A DNA stretch of 64,000 nt from Cronobacter muytjensii ATCC 51329. Lineage in GTDB: Bacteria; Pseudomonadota; Gammaproteobacteria; Enterobacterales; Enterobacteriaceae. Shown in pieces: positions 26,551 through 34,856 of the stretch. The notes beneath the pieces are model-generated. The model ran no database searches and was not told the origin of the DNA. It worked only from the letters and a program-made list of their open reading frames with translations. The stretch spans positions 3,844,001-3,908,000 of the forward strand of contig NZ_CP012268.1 of assembly GCF_001277195.1 (NCBI RefSeq). The letters are read 5' to 3'. The position numbers and the translations under genes are program-made. Positions within the stretch are counted from its first letter, which is position 1. Every line of letters begins with the position of its first letter.

Positions 26551-27551
26551 TGAAAACGTTGCTAAAACATCGCGAAGCGCTGCTCGCGCTGGTGATTGCG
26601 TTAATGCTGCTGATGACAGGCAGCCGCATGCCGTCGTTTCTCGCGCCAGCTAACCTGGTGGAGATCTTCAACGACACCGCCATTCTGATAATCCTCGCGC
26701 TCGGCCAGATGATGGTGCTGCTCACTAAAGGCATCGACCTGTCGATGGCGGCCAACCTGGCGCTGACCGGCATGATCGTGGCGCTGATTAACGCCCATCA
26801 TCCGGACATATCCGTCGCGCTGCTGCTCATCCTCGCCACGCTGCTGGGCCTGCTGATGGGCGCGATTAACGGTCTGCTGGTCTGGAAGCTCGGCATCCCG
26901 GCTATTGTGGTGACGCTCGGCACCATGAGCGTCTACCGCGGCATTATCTTTTTGCTCTCCGACGGGGCCTGGGTGAACGCGCACCAGATGAGCGGTAATT
27001 TCCTCGGTCTGCCGCGCACGCCGGTGCTGGGCCTGCCGCTGCTCGGCTGGTGCGCTATCGCCGCCCTGCTCCTGGTGAGCTACTTCCTGCGCTACAGCCG
27101 CACGGGCCGCGCGCTCTATACCGCAGGCGGCAACGCCACGGCGGCGTACTACACCGGGATCAACGCCGGAAAAATGCAGTTCATCAGCTTTTGTCTTTCC
27201 GGCGCGCTCGCCGGGTTCTGCGGCTATCTGTGGATCTCGCGCTTCGCCGTGGCTTACGTCGACGTGGCGAACGGCTTCGAGCTGCAAATTGTCGCCGCGT
27301 GCGTCATCGGCGGTATCAGCACTATGGGCGGGATCGGGCGCGTCGCCGGGTGCCTGCTCGGCGCGCTGTTCCTGGGCGTTATCAATAACGCGCTGCCGGT
27401 GATCGGCGTCTCGCCGTTCTGGCAGATGGCCGTCTCCGGCGTGGTCATTGTGGTGGCGGTGCTGCTGAACGAGCGCGGTAACAAACGCAAAGGACGGCTC
27501 ATCCTGCGCGATGTCGCGCTGGCCCGACAAAAACAGGCGGTGAAACCATGA
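26550..27551 (+). CDS. Sugar ABC transporter permease (rhamnose-type, first)
   Basis: This 333-residue membrane protein belongs to the RbsC/XylH branch of ABC permeases, with about ten hydrophobic segments. Family landmarks are GQMMVLLTKGIDLSMAANLALTGMI, GTMSVYRGIIFLLSDG, AAYYTGINAGKMQFISFCLSGALAGFCGYL and VIGGISTMGGIGRVAGCLLGALFLG. It pairs with the following permease as a heterodimer. Start and stop overlap both neighbours, so the three membrane-complex genes are tightly coupled. Substrate L-rhamnose is inferred from context. Confidence 0.9.
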   Translation: MKTLLKHREALLALVIALMLLMTGSRMPSFLAPANLVEIFNDTAILIILALGQMMVLLTKGIDLSMAANLALTGMIVALINAHHPDISVALLLILATLLGLLMGAINGLLVWKLGIPAIVVTLGTMSVYRGIIFLLSDGAWVNAHQMSGNFLGLPRTPVLGLPLLGWCAIAALLLVSYFLRYSRTGRALYTAGGNATAAYYTGINAGKMQFISFCLSGALAGFCGYLWISRFAVAYVDVANGFELQIVAACVIGGISTMGGIGRVAGCLLGALFLGVINNALPVIGVSPFWQMAVSGVVIVVAVLLNERGNKRKGRLILRDVALARQKQAVKP

Positions 27552-28558
27552 GCAAGACGCTGATTACTGAACCTTCCGCCCCGACGCCCGCTACGCCGTC
27601 GCCGCTGCGTCGGCTGCTGTGCTGGGAGGGGTTTCTGCTGGCGGTGACCCTGCTGGTGTTTATCGCCAACGTCTGGGCGTCGCCCTATTTCCTGAATATC
27701 TGGAACCTGTCAGACGCCACGTTCAATTTCACCGAAAAGGCGATCATCGTACTGCCGATGGCGATGCTGATTATCGCCCGCGAAATCGATCTGTCGGTGG
27801 CGTCGACAATGGCGCTCAGCTCGACCCTCATGGGTTTTTGCGCCCAGGCGGGCATGGACACGCCGCTGCTGGTCGGCGTCGGGCTTGGCGTGGGGCTGCT
27901 GTGCGGGGTGTTTAACGGCGTGCTGGTGACGCGCTTTAACCTGTCGTCGATTGTTATCACCATCGGCACCATGAGCCTCTATCGCGGCGTGACCTACATT
28001 CTGCTGGGCGACCAGGCGCTGAACCAGTACCCGGAAAGTTTCGCCTGGTTCGGGCAGGGCTACGTCTGGGGCGCGCTGTCGTTTGAGTTCGCGCTGTTCC
28101 TTGCGCTCGCCGCCGTGTTCTGGTTCGTGCTGCATAAAACCAACTTTGGCCGCCGCACTTACGCCATCGGCAATAACCCCACCGGCGCCTGGTTTTCGGG
28201 CATCAATGTGAAGCGCCACAACCTGATCCTGTTCGCCGTGGTGGGGCTGATGGCCGGGCTGGCCGCCGTGCTGCTGACTTCACGGCTTGGCAGTACGCGT
28301 CCGACTATCGCGCTCGGCTGGGAGCTGAGCGTGGTGACGATGGCGGTGCTGGGCGGCGTCAGCATTCTGGGCGGCTCGGGCAGCATGGGCGGCGTAATTA
28401 TCGCCGCATTCCTGATGGGGCTAGTGACGTTCGGGCTCAGCCTGCTCAACGTGCCGGGCATCGTGATGTCGATTATCGTCGGCCTGATGCTGATTGCCGT
28501 GATTTCGCTGCCGATTATGACCCGCCGCCTGATGGCGCGAAAACCGCAGAAAATGTAG
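27548..28558 (+). CDS. Sugar ABC transporter permease (rhamnose-type, second)
   Basis: The second permease, 336 residues, is homologous to the preceding one. It shares REIDLSVASTMALSSTLMGF, GTMSLYRGVTYILLGDQ, TGAWFSGINVKRHNLILFAVVGLMAGLAAVLLTSRLGSTRP and VLGGVSILGGSGSMGGVIIAAFLMG. A Pro/Thr-rich cytoplasmic N-terminus (about 25 residues) precedes the first membrane segment. It overlaps the upstream permease by four bases (ATGA). A 71-base gap with AAGGAG then leads to the reductase gene. Confidence 0.9.
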   Translation: MSKTLITEPSAPTPATPSPLRRLLCWEGFLLAVTLLVFIANVWASPYFLNIWNLSDATFNFTEKAIIVLPMAMLIIAREIDLSVASTMALSSTLMGFCAQAGMDTPLLVGVGLGVGLLCGVFNGVLVTRFNLSSIVITIGTMSLYRGVTYILLGDQALNQYPESFAWFGQGYVWGALSFEFALFLALAAVFWFVLHKTNFGRRTYAIGNNPTGAWFSGINVKRHNLILFAVVGLMAGLAAVLLTSRLGSTRPTIALGWELSVVTMAVLGGVSILGGSGSMGGVIIAAFLMGLVTFGLSLLNVPGIVMSIIVGLMLIAVISLPIMTRRLMARKPQKM

Positions 28559-28629
28559 CGCAGTCAACGAAGCGCCAGCCGCCAGGGTGAGAGGAAGATT
28601 TCCCAATATCAACGTTAAGGAGAATTATC

Positions 28630-29778
28630 ATGAGCTTTATGTTAGCCCTTCCCAAAATCAGCCTGCACGGCGCGGGCGCTATCGATGACATGGTGAAGCT
28701 GGTGGCGAACAAGCGCTGGGGCAAGGCGCTGATTGTCACCGACGGGCAACTGGTGAAACTCGGCCTGCTGGAGAGCCTCTTTGCCGCGCTCGACGCGCAT
28801 CAGCTCTCTTATGAACTGTTTGACGAGGTTTTCCCCAACCCTACCGAGGCGCTGGTGCAAAAAGGCTACGCGGCCTGGCGGCGCGCGCAGTGCGACTATC
28901 TGATAGCCTTCGGCGGCGGCAGCCCAATAGATACCGCCAAAGCCATTAAAATTCTTACCGCCAACCCTGGCGCCTCTACCGATTACTCCGGCGTCGGCAA
29001 AGTCAAAAACCCCGGCGTGCCGCTGGTCGCCATCAACACCACCGCAGGCACTGCCGCCGAGATGACCAGCAACGCGGTGATCACCGACGAAGCGCGGCGC
29101 GTAAAAGAAGTGATTATCGACCCGAACCTGATCCCGGATATCGCCGTGGATGACGCGAGCGTGATGCTCGATATTCCGCCCGCCGTCACCGCCGCGACCG
29201 GCATGGACGCGCTGACGCACGCGGTGGAGGCGTTTGTCTCGGTCGGCGCGCATCCGCTGACCGACGCCAACGCGCTGGAGGCGATTCGCCTGATTCACCA
29301 GTGGCTGCCAAAAGCGGTGGAAGATGGCCATGATCTTGAGGCGCGCGAACAGATGGCGTGCGGTCAGTATCTGGCGGGTATGGCCTTTAACAGCGCAGGC
29401 CTGGGGCTGGTGCACGCGCTGGCCCATCAGCCAGGCGCGACGCATAACCTGCCTCACGGCGTCTGTAATGCCATTCTGCTGCCGGTGATTGAAAACTTTA
29501 ACCGCCCGCACGCCGTGAAGCGGTTCGCCCGCGTGGCGCAGGCGATGGGCGTCGATACCCGCGGCATGAGCGACGAACAGGCGAGCCATGAAGCCATCAA
29601 CGCCATTCGCGCGCTGTCGGCCCGCGTCGGTATTCCTTCCGGTTTCCGCCAGCTTGGCGTGACCAAAGCGGATATCGAAGGCTGGCTGGATAAAGCGCTC
29701 GCCGACCCGTGCGCGCCGTGTAACCCGCGCACCGCCTCGCGCGATGAGGTCCGCGAACTCTATCTGGAGGCGTTATGA
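28630..29778 (+). CDS. FucO-like iron-dependent alcohol dehydrogenase, probable lactaldehyde reductase
   Basis: This 382-residue group III (iron-activated) alcohol dehydrogenase probably reduces L-lactaldehyde from RhaD to 1,2-propanediol using NADH. The NAD-binding motif GGGSPIDTAKAI lies near residue 97. Metal-ligand positions occur in ATGMDALTHAVEAF (Asp and His), GLVHALAHQPGATHNLPHG (two His). It resembles E. coli FucO and also YiaY encoded at 50 kb in this window. The 4-base overlap with rhaM and its place in the rhamnose operon support the lactaldehyde assignment. The enzyme could act on other short aldehydes. Confidence 0.88.
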   Translation: MSFMLALPKISLHGAGAIDDMVKLVANKRWGKALIVTDGQLVKLGLLESLFAALDAHQLSYELFDEVFPNPTEALVQKGYAAWRRAQCDYLIAFGGGSPIDTAKAIKILTANPGASTDYSGVGKVKNPGVPLVAINTTAGTAAEMTSNAVITDEARRVKEVIIDPNLIPDIAVDDASVMLDIPPAVTAATGMDALTHAVEAFVSVGAHPLTDANALEAIRLIHQWLPKAVEDGHDLEAREQMACGQYLAGMAFNSAGLGLVHALAHQPGATHNLPHGVCNAILLPVIENFNRPHAVKRFARVAQAMGVDTRGMSDEQASHEAINAIRALSARVGIPSGFRQLGVTKADIEGWLDKALADPCAPCNPRTASRDEVRELYLEAL

Positions 29779-30089
29779 TCCGCAAAGCGTTTGTGATGCA
29801 GGTAAACCCTGACGCCCACAAAGAATATGAACGCCGCCATTCGCCGATCTGGCCGGAACTGGAGGCGGTGCTTAAACAGCACGGCGCGCACCATTACGCC
29901 ATTTATCTTGACGCTGAGCGCCACCTGCTGTTTGCCACCGTAGAAATCGAAAGTGAGGCGCGCTGGAACGCCGTGGCGCAAACCGAGGTGTGCCAGCGCT
30001 GGTGGCGGCATATGCGCGACATTATGCCGAGCAACCCGGACAACAGCCCGGTAAGCCGTGAGTTAAAAGCGGTGTTTTACCTGGATTAA
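29775..30089 (+). CDS. rhaM: L-rhamnose mutarotase RhaM
   Basis: RhaM interconverts the alpha and beta anomers of L-rhamnose so that RhaA always has its substrate. The 104-residue product matches E. coli RhaM over its length (MIRKAFVMQVNPDAHKEYERRHSPIWPELEAVLKQHGAHHYAIYL). It includes the catalytic-site His in RRHSPIW and the WWRHMRDIMPSNPDNSPVS stretch. The ATG overlaps the stop of the reductase gene (ATGA). It is the last gene of the rhamnose operon, and a two-unit REP cluster follows. Confidence 0.96.
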   Translation: MIRKAFVMQVNPDAHKEYERRHSPIWPELEAVLKQHGAHHYAIYLDAERHLLFATVEIESEARWNAVAQTEVCQRWWRHMRDIMPSNPDNSPVSRELKAVFYLD

Positions 30090-30120
30090 AGGGGTTGTGT
30101 GAATGGAAGAGTGTTGAGAT

Positions 30121-30193
30121 GGCGGGCGCGCTGACGCTTACCCGCCCTGTTCTGCCTCATCCATGTAAGGCGGGTAAGCGCAGCGCGCCCGCC
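30121..30193. repeat. Two-unit REP/BIME cluster after rhaM
   Basis: The left arm (30121-30146, starting GGCGGGCGCGCTGACGC) and the right arm (30169-30193, starting GGCGGGTAAGCGCAGCGC) are reverse complements, apart from one extra A. A 22-base spacer lies between them. This head-to-head pair of palindromic units is the arrangement of a bacterial interspersed mosaic element. It lies between convergent rhaM and the permease gene and can fold into one long hairpin, acting as a 3' boundary for both transcripts. Confidence 0.75.
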
Positions 30194-30214
30194 GTTATTC
30201 ATCCGCTGCTTGCC

Positions 30215-31477
30215 TCACGCTTTCACCGTCTCTTTCAAAGCCACGCCAGGCCGGTGGCTGGAGAGCGTAAACGCGGAGACCACGGTTATCCCTAACACGA
30301 TGCCGCCGAGGATCAGGTAGGTATCCTGAAAACCGATGCGGTCATACATATTGCCGGCGAAGGCGGAGAGGAAAATCGCCGCCATCTGCTTGGCGAACTG
30401 AAAACCAATCAGGTAGATGGTCGCCGAGAGCCGCGTGTCGAACACGCCGGTGATGTATTTAAACGCGCCCACCAGCAGGAACGGCACTTCCAGGGCATGC
30501 AGCATCTTCAACGCGATCACTTCATACACCGATGTCGCAAACGCCGAGCCGATAATGCGCGTCGCCATAATCGCGCCGGCAATCAACAGCGTGTTTTTCG
30601 CGCCGATGCGGTTAATTATCCACGGCGAGCAGAACATGATAATGGCGTTGCACAGCTCGCCTGCGGTGGTGGCGAAGCCGAACGCCTGGGTGCCTGCCTG
30701 CGGCGTCGGGAAGAACGATTTAAAGAACGTCGCGAACTGCTGGTCGAAAACGTCATAAACACAGGCCACGCCCACCACATAGAGGATAAACATCCACAGC
30801 TTCGGCAGGCGAAACAGGCCCAGCGCCATCTTCGCGGTCACCTGCGGCTGGTTCGCGCCGAGCGCGTTCATCACCTGCGCCGTCGGGTTGGCCCGCGGGC
30901 GGGCGATCACCAGAAGCCCCATCAACACCAGCGCCGCGCCGGAGCCCATCCAGAACACCATCGCCGGGTTCACGTTAAAGAGCATTCCCGCCGTCGAGGC
31001 GCACAGCCCCCAGCCGAGGCAGCCGAACATACGCGCTTTGCCGTACTCAAACGCGCTGCTGCGACTCACGCGCTCAATATACGCCTCGATAGCCCCTGAG
31101 CCGGACGAGAAGCAGAAGCCGATATACAGCCCGCCCGCCAGCGCGCCGAGCCAGATATTGACCTTCAGCAGAGGCCCAAAGACCCACAGGAAAAACGGTG
31201 CGAACAGCACCAGCGAAGTGGTGATAATCCACAGCAGATGTTTTTTTAGCCCCAGCTTGTCAGAAATCACGCCCAGCACCGGCTGGAACGCGATAGCAAA
31301 CAGCGACATGCAGGAGAAAACAATGCCGGTATCGGTTTTATTCAGGCCAATGACGTCCGACAGCCAGATAGGCAGAAACGGAAAGCAGGTGGCCATAATG
31401 AAGAAATAGAAAAAGAAAAAGAGACCGAAAATCCAGAAGTTAGCGTTATTTTTGTAGGTACAGGCGGTTGTTGTCAT
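30215..31477 (-). CDS. melY: LacY-family melibiose/galactoside:H+ symporter
   Basis: This 420-residue twelve-helix major facilitator is a close LacY relative, of the kind described as MelY in Enterobacter cloacae. LacY's functional residues are kept: Glu in AIEAYIERVSR, Arg in FEYGKARMFGC, Glu in TTAGELCN, Arg in ATRIIGSAFATS, and His/Glu in LHALEVPFLL. I chose the ATG at 31477 with AGGA seven bases upstream, giving MTTTACTYKNNANFWIFGLFFFFYFF. It lies 56 bases after the alpha-galactosidase gene in the same direction. Substrates are probably melibiose and other alpha-galactosides; lactose is possible. Confidence 0.88.
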   Translation of the reverse strand: MTTTACTYKNNANFWIFGLFFFFYFFIMATCFPFLPIWLSDVIGLNKTDTGIVFSCMSLFAIAFQPVLGVISDKLGLKKHLLWIITTSLVLFAPFFLWVFGPLLKVNIWLGALAGGLYIGFCFSSGSGAIEAYIERVSRSSAFEYGKARMFGCLGWGLCASTAGMLFNVNPAMVFWMGSGAALVLMGLLVIARPRANPTAQVMNALGANQPQVTAKMALGLFRLPKLWMFILYVVGVACVYDVFDQQFATFFKSFFPTPQAGTQAFGFATTAGELCNAIIMFCSPWIINRIGAKNTLLIAGAIMATRIIGSAFATSVYEVIALKMLHALEVPFLLVGAFKYITGVFDTRLSATIYLIGFQFAKQMAAIFLSAFAGNMYDRIGFQDTYLILGGIVLGITVVSAFTLSSHRPGVALKETVKA

Positions 31478-31533
31478 TATCGTATCCTCGCAGGGCACAC
31501 CATTACGGCGCCGCACGCGCGGCGCCTCCACCA

Positions 31534-33657
31534 TCACACGCGTTCAAAAGCAATCAATATGGCGGTTTCCGGGTCCAGCACCGGCAGTTGCAGACCGGCC
31601 TGCGCCAGCCACTCCCCCGTCGCGCTCAAAGGCTCGTTCATCCAGCCCGGCAACTGACGCATGGTGTGGCCGCCCGCGCCGGTGAGCTGAATATTCGGAT
31701 GATCCACCAGCCGCACCTGGTAGCGCGCCTGCGGATCCAGCCCCGGCACGCGCAGCGCGCCCGGCAGCGTGTAATCCGGCATCGCCAGCTGGCTGACCAG
31801 AAACAGCCCCTGTGCGCTGTCCTGGCTTACCACGCCCTGCACCTGCGTGGCGGCGTCCGGCATCGGCACCCGCCACAGATTTCCGGTGTGGATCAGCCCG
31901 CGCCACTGCTTGTAAAGCGCGGCGTAGCGCCGATAGCCCGCCGCCTCGTCGGCACCGGCGGCAACCGGATCCAGCTCCAGCCCCATATGGCCGAACAGCG
32001 CCGTCAGGCCGCGAAATTCAATACTGTGCTGGCGGAACGTGGCGTGGCAGCGCGGGTTGCCAATGTGCGCGCCCATGACTTCCGGCGGGAAGAAGTAGCT
32101 CATGCCGCGCTGAATGGTATTGCGCTCCAGCGCGTCGTTGTTGTCGGAGGCCCAGAAGCGGTGCGTGCGCGTCAGCACTTCATAGTCGATACGCCCGCCG
32201 CCGGAGGCGCAGGATTCAAATTCAACGTGCGGGAAGCGCTCGCGCAGCCGGTCCAGCAGGCGGTAGAACTGGCGCGTCTGGGCGTCCGCCGCCGCCCGGC
32301 CTGCGTGCCCTGGCTGCACCAGCTCGCGGTTCATGTCCCATTTCACGTAATCCACCGGGTGTTCGCCGAGCAGCCAGCTCATGCGCTCCAGCAGGTAATC
32401 GAACGCCTCGGGAATATTCAGGTTGAGCACCCACTGGTGGCGGCCGGTCGTTTTCGGGTAGCCCGGCAGCGCCAGCACCCAGTCCGGATGCGCGCGGTAG
32501 AGATCGGAATCAGGGTTGATCATCTCCGGCTCCACCCAGATGCCGAATTCCATGCCGAGCGCTTTCACGTGATTGATAACCGGCATCAGGCCGTCCGGGT
32601 ATTTCTGCTCATCCAGATACCAGTCGCCGAGCGCCGCGTGGTCGTCATTGCGGCCTTTAAACCAGCCGTCGTCGATGATAAAACGCTCCACGCCAAGCGC
32701 GGCCGCCTGGCTTGCCATCTGCATGATGTATTCCGGCTTATGGTCGAAGTAGATCCCCTCCCAGGTGTTGAGATGCACCGGCCGCGGCTTGTTGCCGGGA
32801 AAACGGATGACCTCATCACGCAGGAAGCGGTGGAACTGCTGGCTCATGCCGTTGAGGCCGCGCGTGGAGTGGCTGGCATAGAGCCAGGGCGTGTGGAGCG
32901 TTTCGCCTTCCTGTAACGCTATTTCGCCCGGCAGGTAGAGCGCCTCGGCCTGCAGGTAGCGGCGTCCATCCGTTTTCGCCTCGCACTTCAGCCGATGGTT
33001 GCCGCTCCAGCCAAGATGCACGCCCCAGACGTCGCCGTGCTGCTCGCCAAAACCCGCCGTCCCTGCGATAAGCGCTGGGAAATGCTCGTGCGACGTTCGC
33101 CCGCGACGGTTTTCCAGCACGAAGCCGTCATGGCTTAAGGCCACACGATGCGGCTGAAATTCGCGTGTCCAGCGGCCATGAAACGCCATCACTTCGCCTG
33201 CCCGCTCCGCCACCGGCAGCGTGACGGCGAAACGGTCTACCTGCCAGGCGCCGGCGCGCAGATTCGTCAGCCCGTGGCGCACCTTCAGCACGCCGCTGTC
33301 GCTAAGCGCCAGCTCGCTCTCAAGCCGCAGCCCGGCGGTGGCGTCTTCGCTGACGAGGGTCAGGGTCTGCCCGTCCTGCGTCACGTTACAGGTCGTGAAC
33401 AGCGGCGAGGCGTCAAGGCCGTTGCGGTGCCCTTCCAGCCCCGGCGCGCCGAACAGCCCGTGGCCGTTTTCCGCCATCAGGGTGACTGGCGAATCGACGT
33501 CCAGTCGTCCATTGGCGACCGGGCGTAGCAGGCTGGCGCAATCCTGCGGCGAAAAGTGGGCAAGATGCGGCCCCCAGTAGACAATTTCAGCGAACGGCTG
33601 CGTTTTGATAATAACGTCGGTAACGGGGCTGGTAAGACGATGAATGTGGGTTTCCAT
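31534..33657 (-). CDS. Alpha-galactosidase, GH36 family
   Basis: This 707-residue cytoplasmic GH36 enzyme hydrolyses alpha-1,6-galactosides such as melibiose and raffinose. It has the N-terminal beta-sandwich (about 1-320), then the TIM barrel with FIIDDGWFKGRNDDHAALGDW. The catalytic nucleophile Asp is in YVKWDMNRELVQPGH and the acid/base Asp is in HRFWASDNNDALERN. The conserved ESCASGGGRID also occurs. It resembles plasmid RafA and Enterobacter MelA-type enzymes, not the NAD-dependent GH4 MelA of E. coli. I chose the ATG at 33657 with GGAG eight bases upstream. The permease gene follows in one operon. Confidence 0.92.
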   Translation of the reverse strand: METHIHRLTSPVTDVIIKTQPFAEIVYWGPHLAHFSPQDCASLLRPVANGRLDVDSPVTLMAENGHGLFGAPGLEGHRNGLDASPLFTTCNVTQDGQTLTLVSEDATAGLRLESELALSDSGVLKVRHGLTNLRAGAWQVDRFAVTLPVAERAGEVMAFHGRWTREFQPHRVALSHDGFVLENRRGRTSHEHFPALIAGTAGFGEQHGDVWGVHLGWSGNHRLKCEAKTDGRRYLQAEALYLPGEIALQEGETLHTPWLYASHSTRGLNGMSQQFHRFLRDEVIRFPGNKPRPVHLNTWEGIYFDHKPEYIMQMASQAAALGVERFIIDDGWFKGRNDDHAALGDWYLDEQKYPDGLMPVINHVKALGMEFGIWVEPEMINPDSDLYRAHPDWVLALPGYPKTTGRHQWVLNLNIPEAFDYLLERMSWLLGEHPVDYVKWDMNRELVQPGHAGRAAADAQTRQFYRLLDRLRERFPHVEFESCASGGGRIDYEVLTRTHRFWASDNNDALERNTIQRGMSYFFPPEVMGAHIGNPRCHATFRQHSIEFRGLTALFGHMGLELDPVAAGADEAAGYRRYAALYKQWRGLIHTGNLWRVPMPDAATQVQGVVSQDSAQGLFLVSQLAMPDYTLPGALRVPGLDPQARYQVRLVDHPNIQLTGAGGHTMRQLPGWMNEPLSATGEWLAQAGLQLPVLDPETAILIAFERV

Positions 33658-33694
33658 AAAAGCATCTCCGGTTGCGGGAATGCTTTTACTGTTG

Positions 33695-33712
33695 ATCCGA
33701 AACGTTTCGGAT
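33695..33712. promoter_or_regulatory. LacI-type operator 1 upstream of the alpha-galactosidase gene
   Basis: ATCCGAAACGTTTCGGAT is a perfect 18-base palindrome centred on CG, the hallmark of LacI/GalR-family operators. It lies 38 bases upstream of the alpha-galactosidase start, between that gene and the LacI-family gene. Confidence 0.85.
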
Positions 33713-33715
33713 GCC

Positions 33716-33733
33716 AACCAAAACGTTTCGGAT
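33716..33733. promoter_or_regulatory. LacI-type operator 2, 21 bases from operator 1
   Basis: AACCAAAACGTTTCGGAT shares the core AAAACGTTTCGGAT with operator 1, with an imperfect other arm. Its centre is 21 bases, two DNA turns, from that of operator 1. The pair is likely to bind two dimers on the same face of the helix. Confidence 0.75.
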
Positions 33734-33774
33734 GTGTGATCCGGGCGGAAATTTACTGAGGAATTCGCCCCGAT

Positions 33775-34782
33775 TCAGGGCGCGGCATGCAGGGTGGCGC
33801 CAGGCAGAAAATCGGGTTGCCAGAGCACCTGTAACTGCGCCACAGGCTCGCCGGCAATGAGACGCTGCACCATATCGGCAATCTGGCGGCCTACGCCTTC
33901 GCGGGTGGACTGGATAACAGCCGCCACGTCGGTCTCCACAATGCTGTCGGGCGGCAGGCCGTCATACACCACCAGCGAGACGGCGCGCACGCCGTGCAGC
34001 CGGTCAAGCGTCTGGAGCGCCATCGCCGCGCCATCGCCCAGCGAGTTGCAGTCGGTCACGATGGCCGAAGGCGGCGTGGGTTGCGCCATCAGTTCAAGCA
34101 CCGCCTTATAGCCTGCGCGGCGGGTGGGCGGCAGCATCCGCAGCCCGCTTTCATCAAGCTGATGGGCGCGTAGCGCGTCGCGCCAGCCTTCCCGGCGCTG
34201 GGTGATAAACGCCTGGCTGTTGTTTTCGCCAAGCATCGCGATGCGCCGGTGGCCGAGCCCGATTAACCGCTCGGTGGCCTGATGCGTACCGGCGTAGTTG
34301 TCGAAATCGAACCAGGCGTAAGGCTGCGGCAGCTGGCTGCGCCCGAGCGCCAGAAAAGGAAAGTTCAGGGCCTGCAACTGCTGCAGTCGCGGGTCATTAT
34401 CGAGCGTATGCGCCACGATCAGGGCATCCACGCGGCGGCTTTGCACCAGCCGCATATAGCTATGGCTGTCGGCGAGATCGTCATCGGCAATCAGCAGCAA
34501 ATCGACTTCATGCTGCGCCAGTTCGCGGCTGATTTCGCCGACCATTTCCATAAAAACGCTGTTATTAAGCGGCACCGGATGCACCGGGAACACCAGCCCG
34601 ACGGCGTCGATTTTACCCATCTTCAGGCGGCGGGCGAAGGTGTTGGGACGATAGCCTCGCCGCTGCGCCTCAGCCTCTACCCGCGCGCGGGTTTCCTGAG
34701 AAACATCGTCATAGCCATTCAGCGCGCGGCTGACGGTCGTTACGGAGAGGCCAAGTTGTGCGGCGATAGCTTTAAGCGACAT
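33775..34782 (-). CDS. LacI-family repressor of the alpha-galactoside cluster
   Basis: This 335-residue protein has the LacI-family helix-turn-helix at its N-terminus (MSLKAIAAQLGLSVTTVSRALNGYDDVSQETRARV), a hinge region (RRGYRPNTFARRLKMGK), and a sugar-binding periplasmic-protein fold (about 60-335). It resembles RafR-type repressors. It lies upstream of the alpha-galactosidase and permease genes on the same strand. The two palindromic operators lie between, and it presumably responds to melibiose or an alpha-galactoside. An ATG at 34782 gives the standard N-terminus. Confidence 0.88.
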   Translation of the reverse strand: MSLKAIAAQLGLSVTTVSRALNGYDDVSQETRARVEAEAQRRGYRPNTFARRLKMGKIDAVGLVFPVHPVPLNNSVFMEMVGEISRELAQHEVDLLLIADDDLADSHSYMRLVQSRRVDALIVAHTLDNDPRLQQLQALNFPFLALGRSQLPQPYAWFDFDNYAGTHQATERLIGLGHRRIAMLGENNSQAFITQRREGWRDALRAHQLDESGLRMLPPTRRAGYKAVLELMAQPTPPSAIVTDCNSLGDGAAMALQTLDRLHGVRAVSLVVYDGLPPDSIVETDVAAVIQSTREGVGRQIADMVQRLIAGEPVAQLQVLWQPDFLPGATLHAAP

Positions 34783-34856
34783 ACGTTAGGTGCCTGATTG
34801 CAAAGTGCATAAGAGTGTAACCGGGGTTTCGCCCATTTCCACAAATTCTTCAGGGC

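Noticed and set aside
31468..32916. A 482-residue forward open frame opposite the alpha-galactosidase gene
   Set aside because: It is antisense to a conserved GH36 enzyme, rich in Arg, His and Gln, with no ribosome binding site or recognisable motif.
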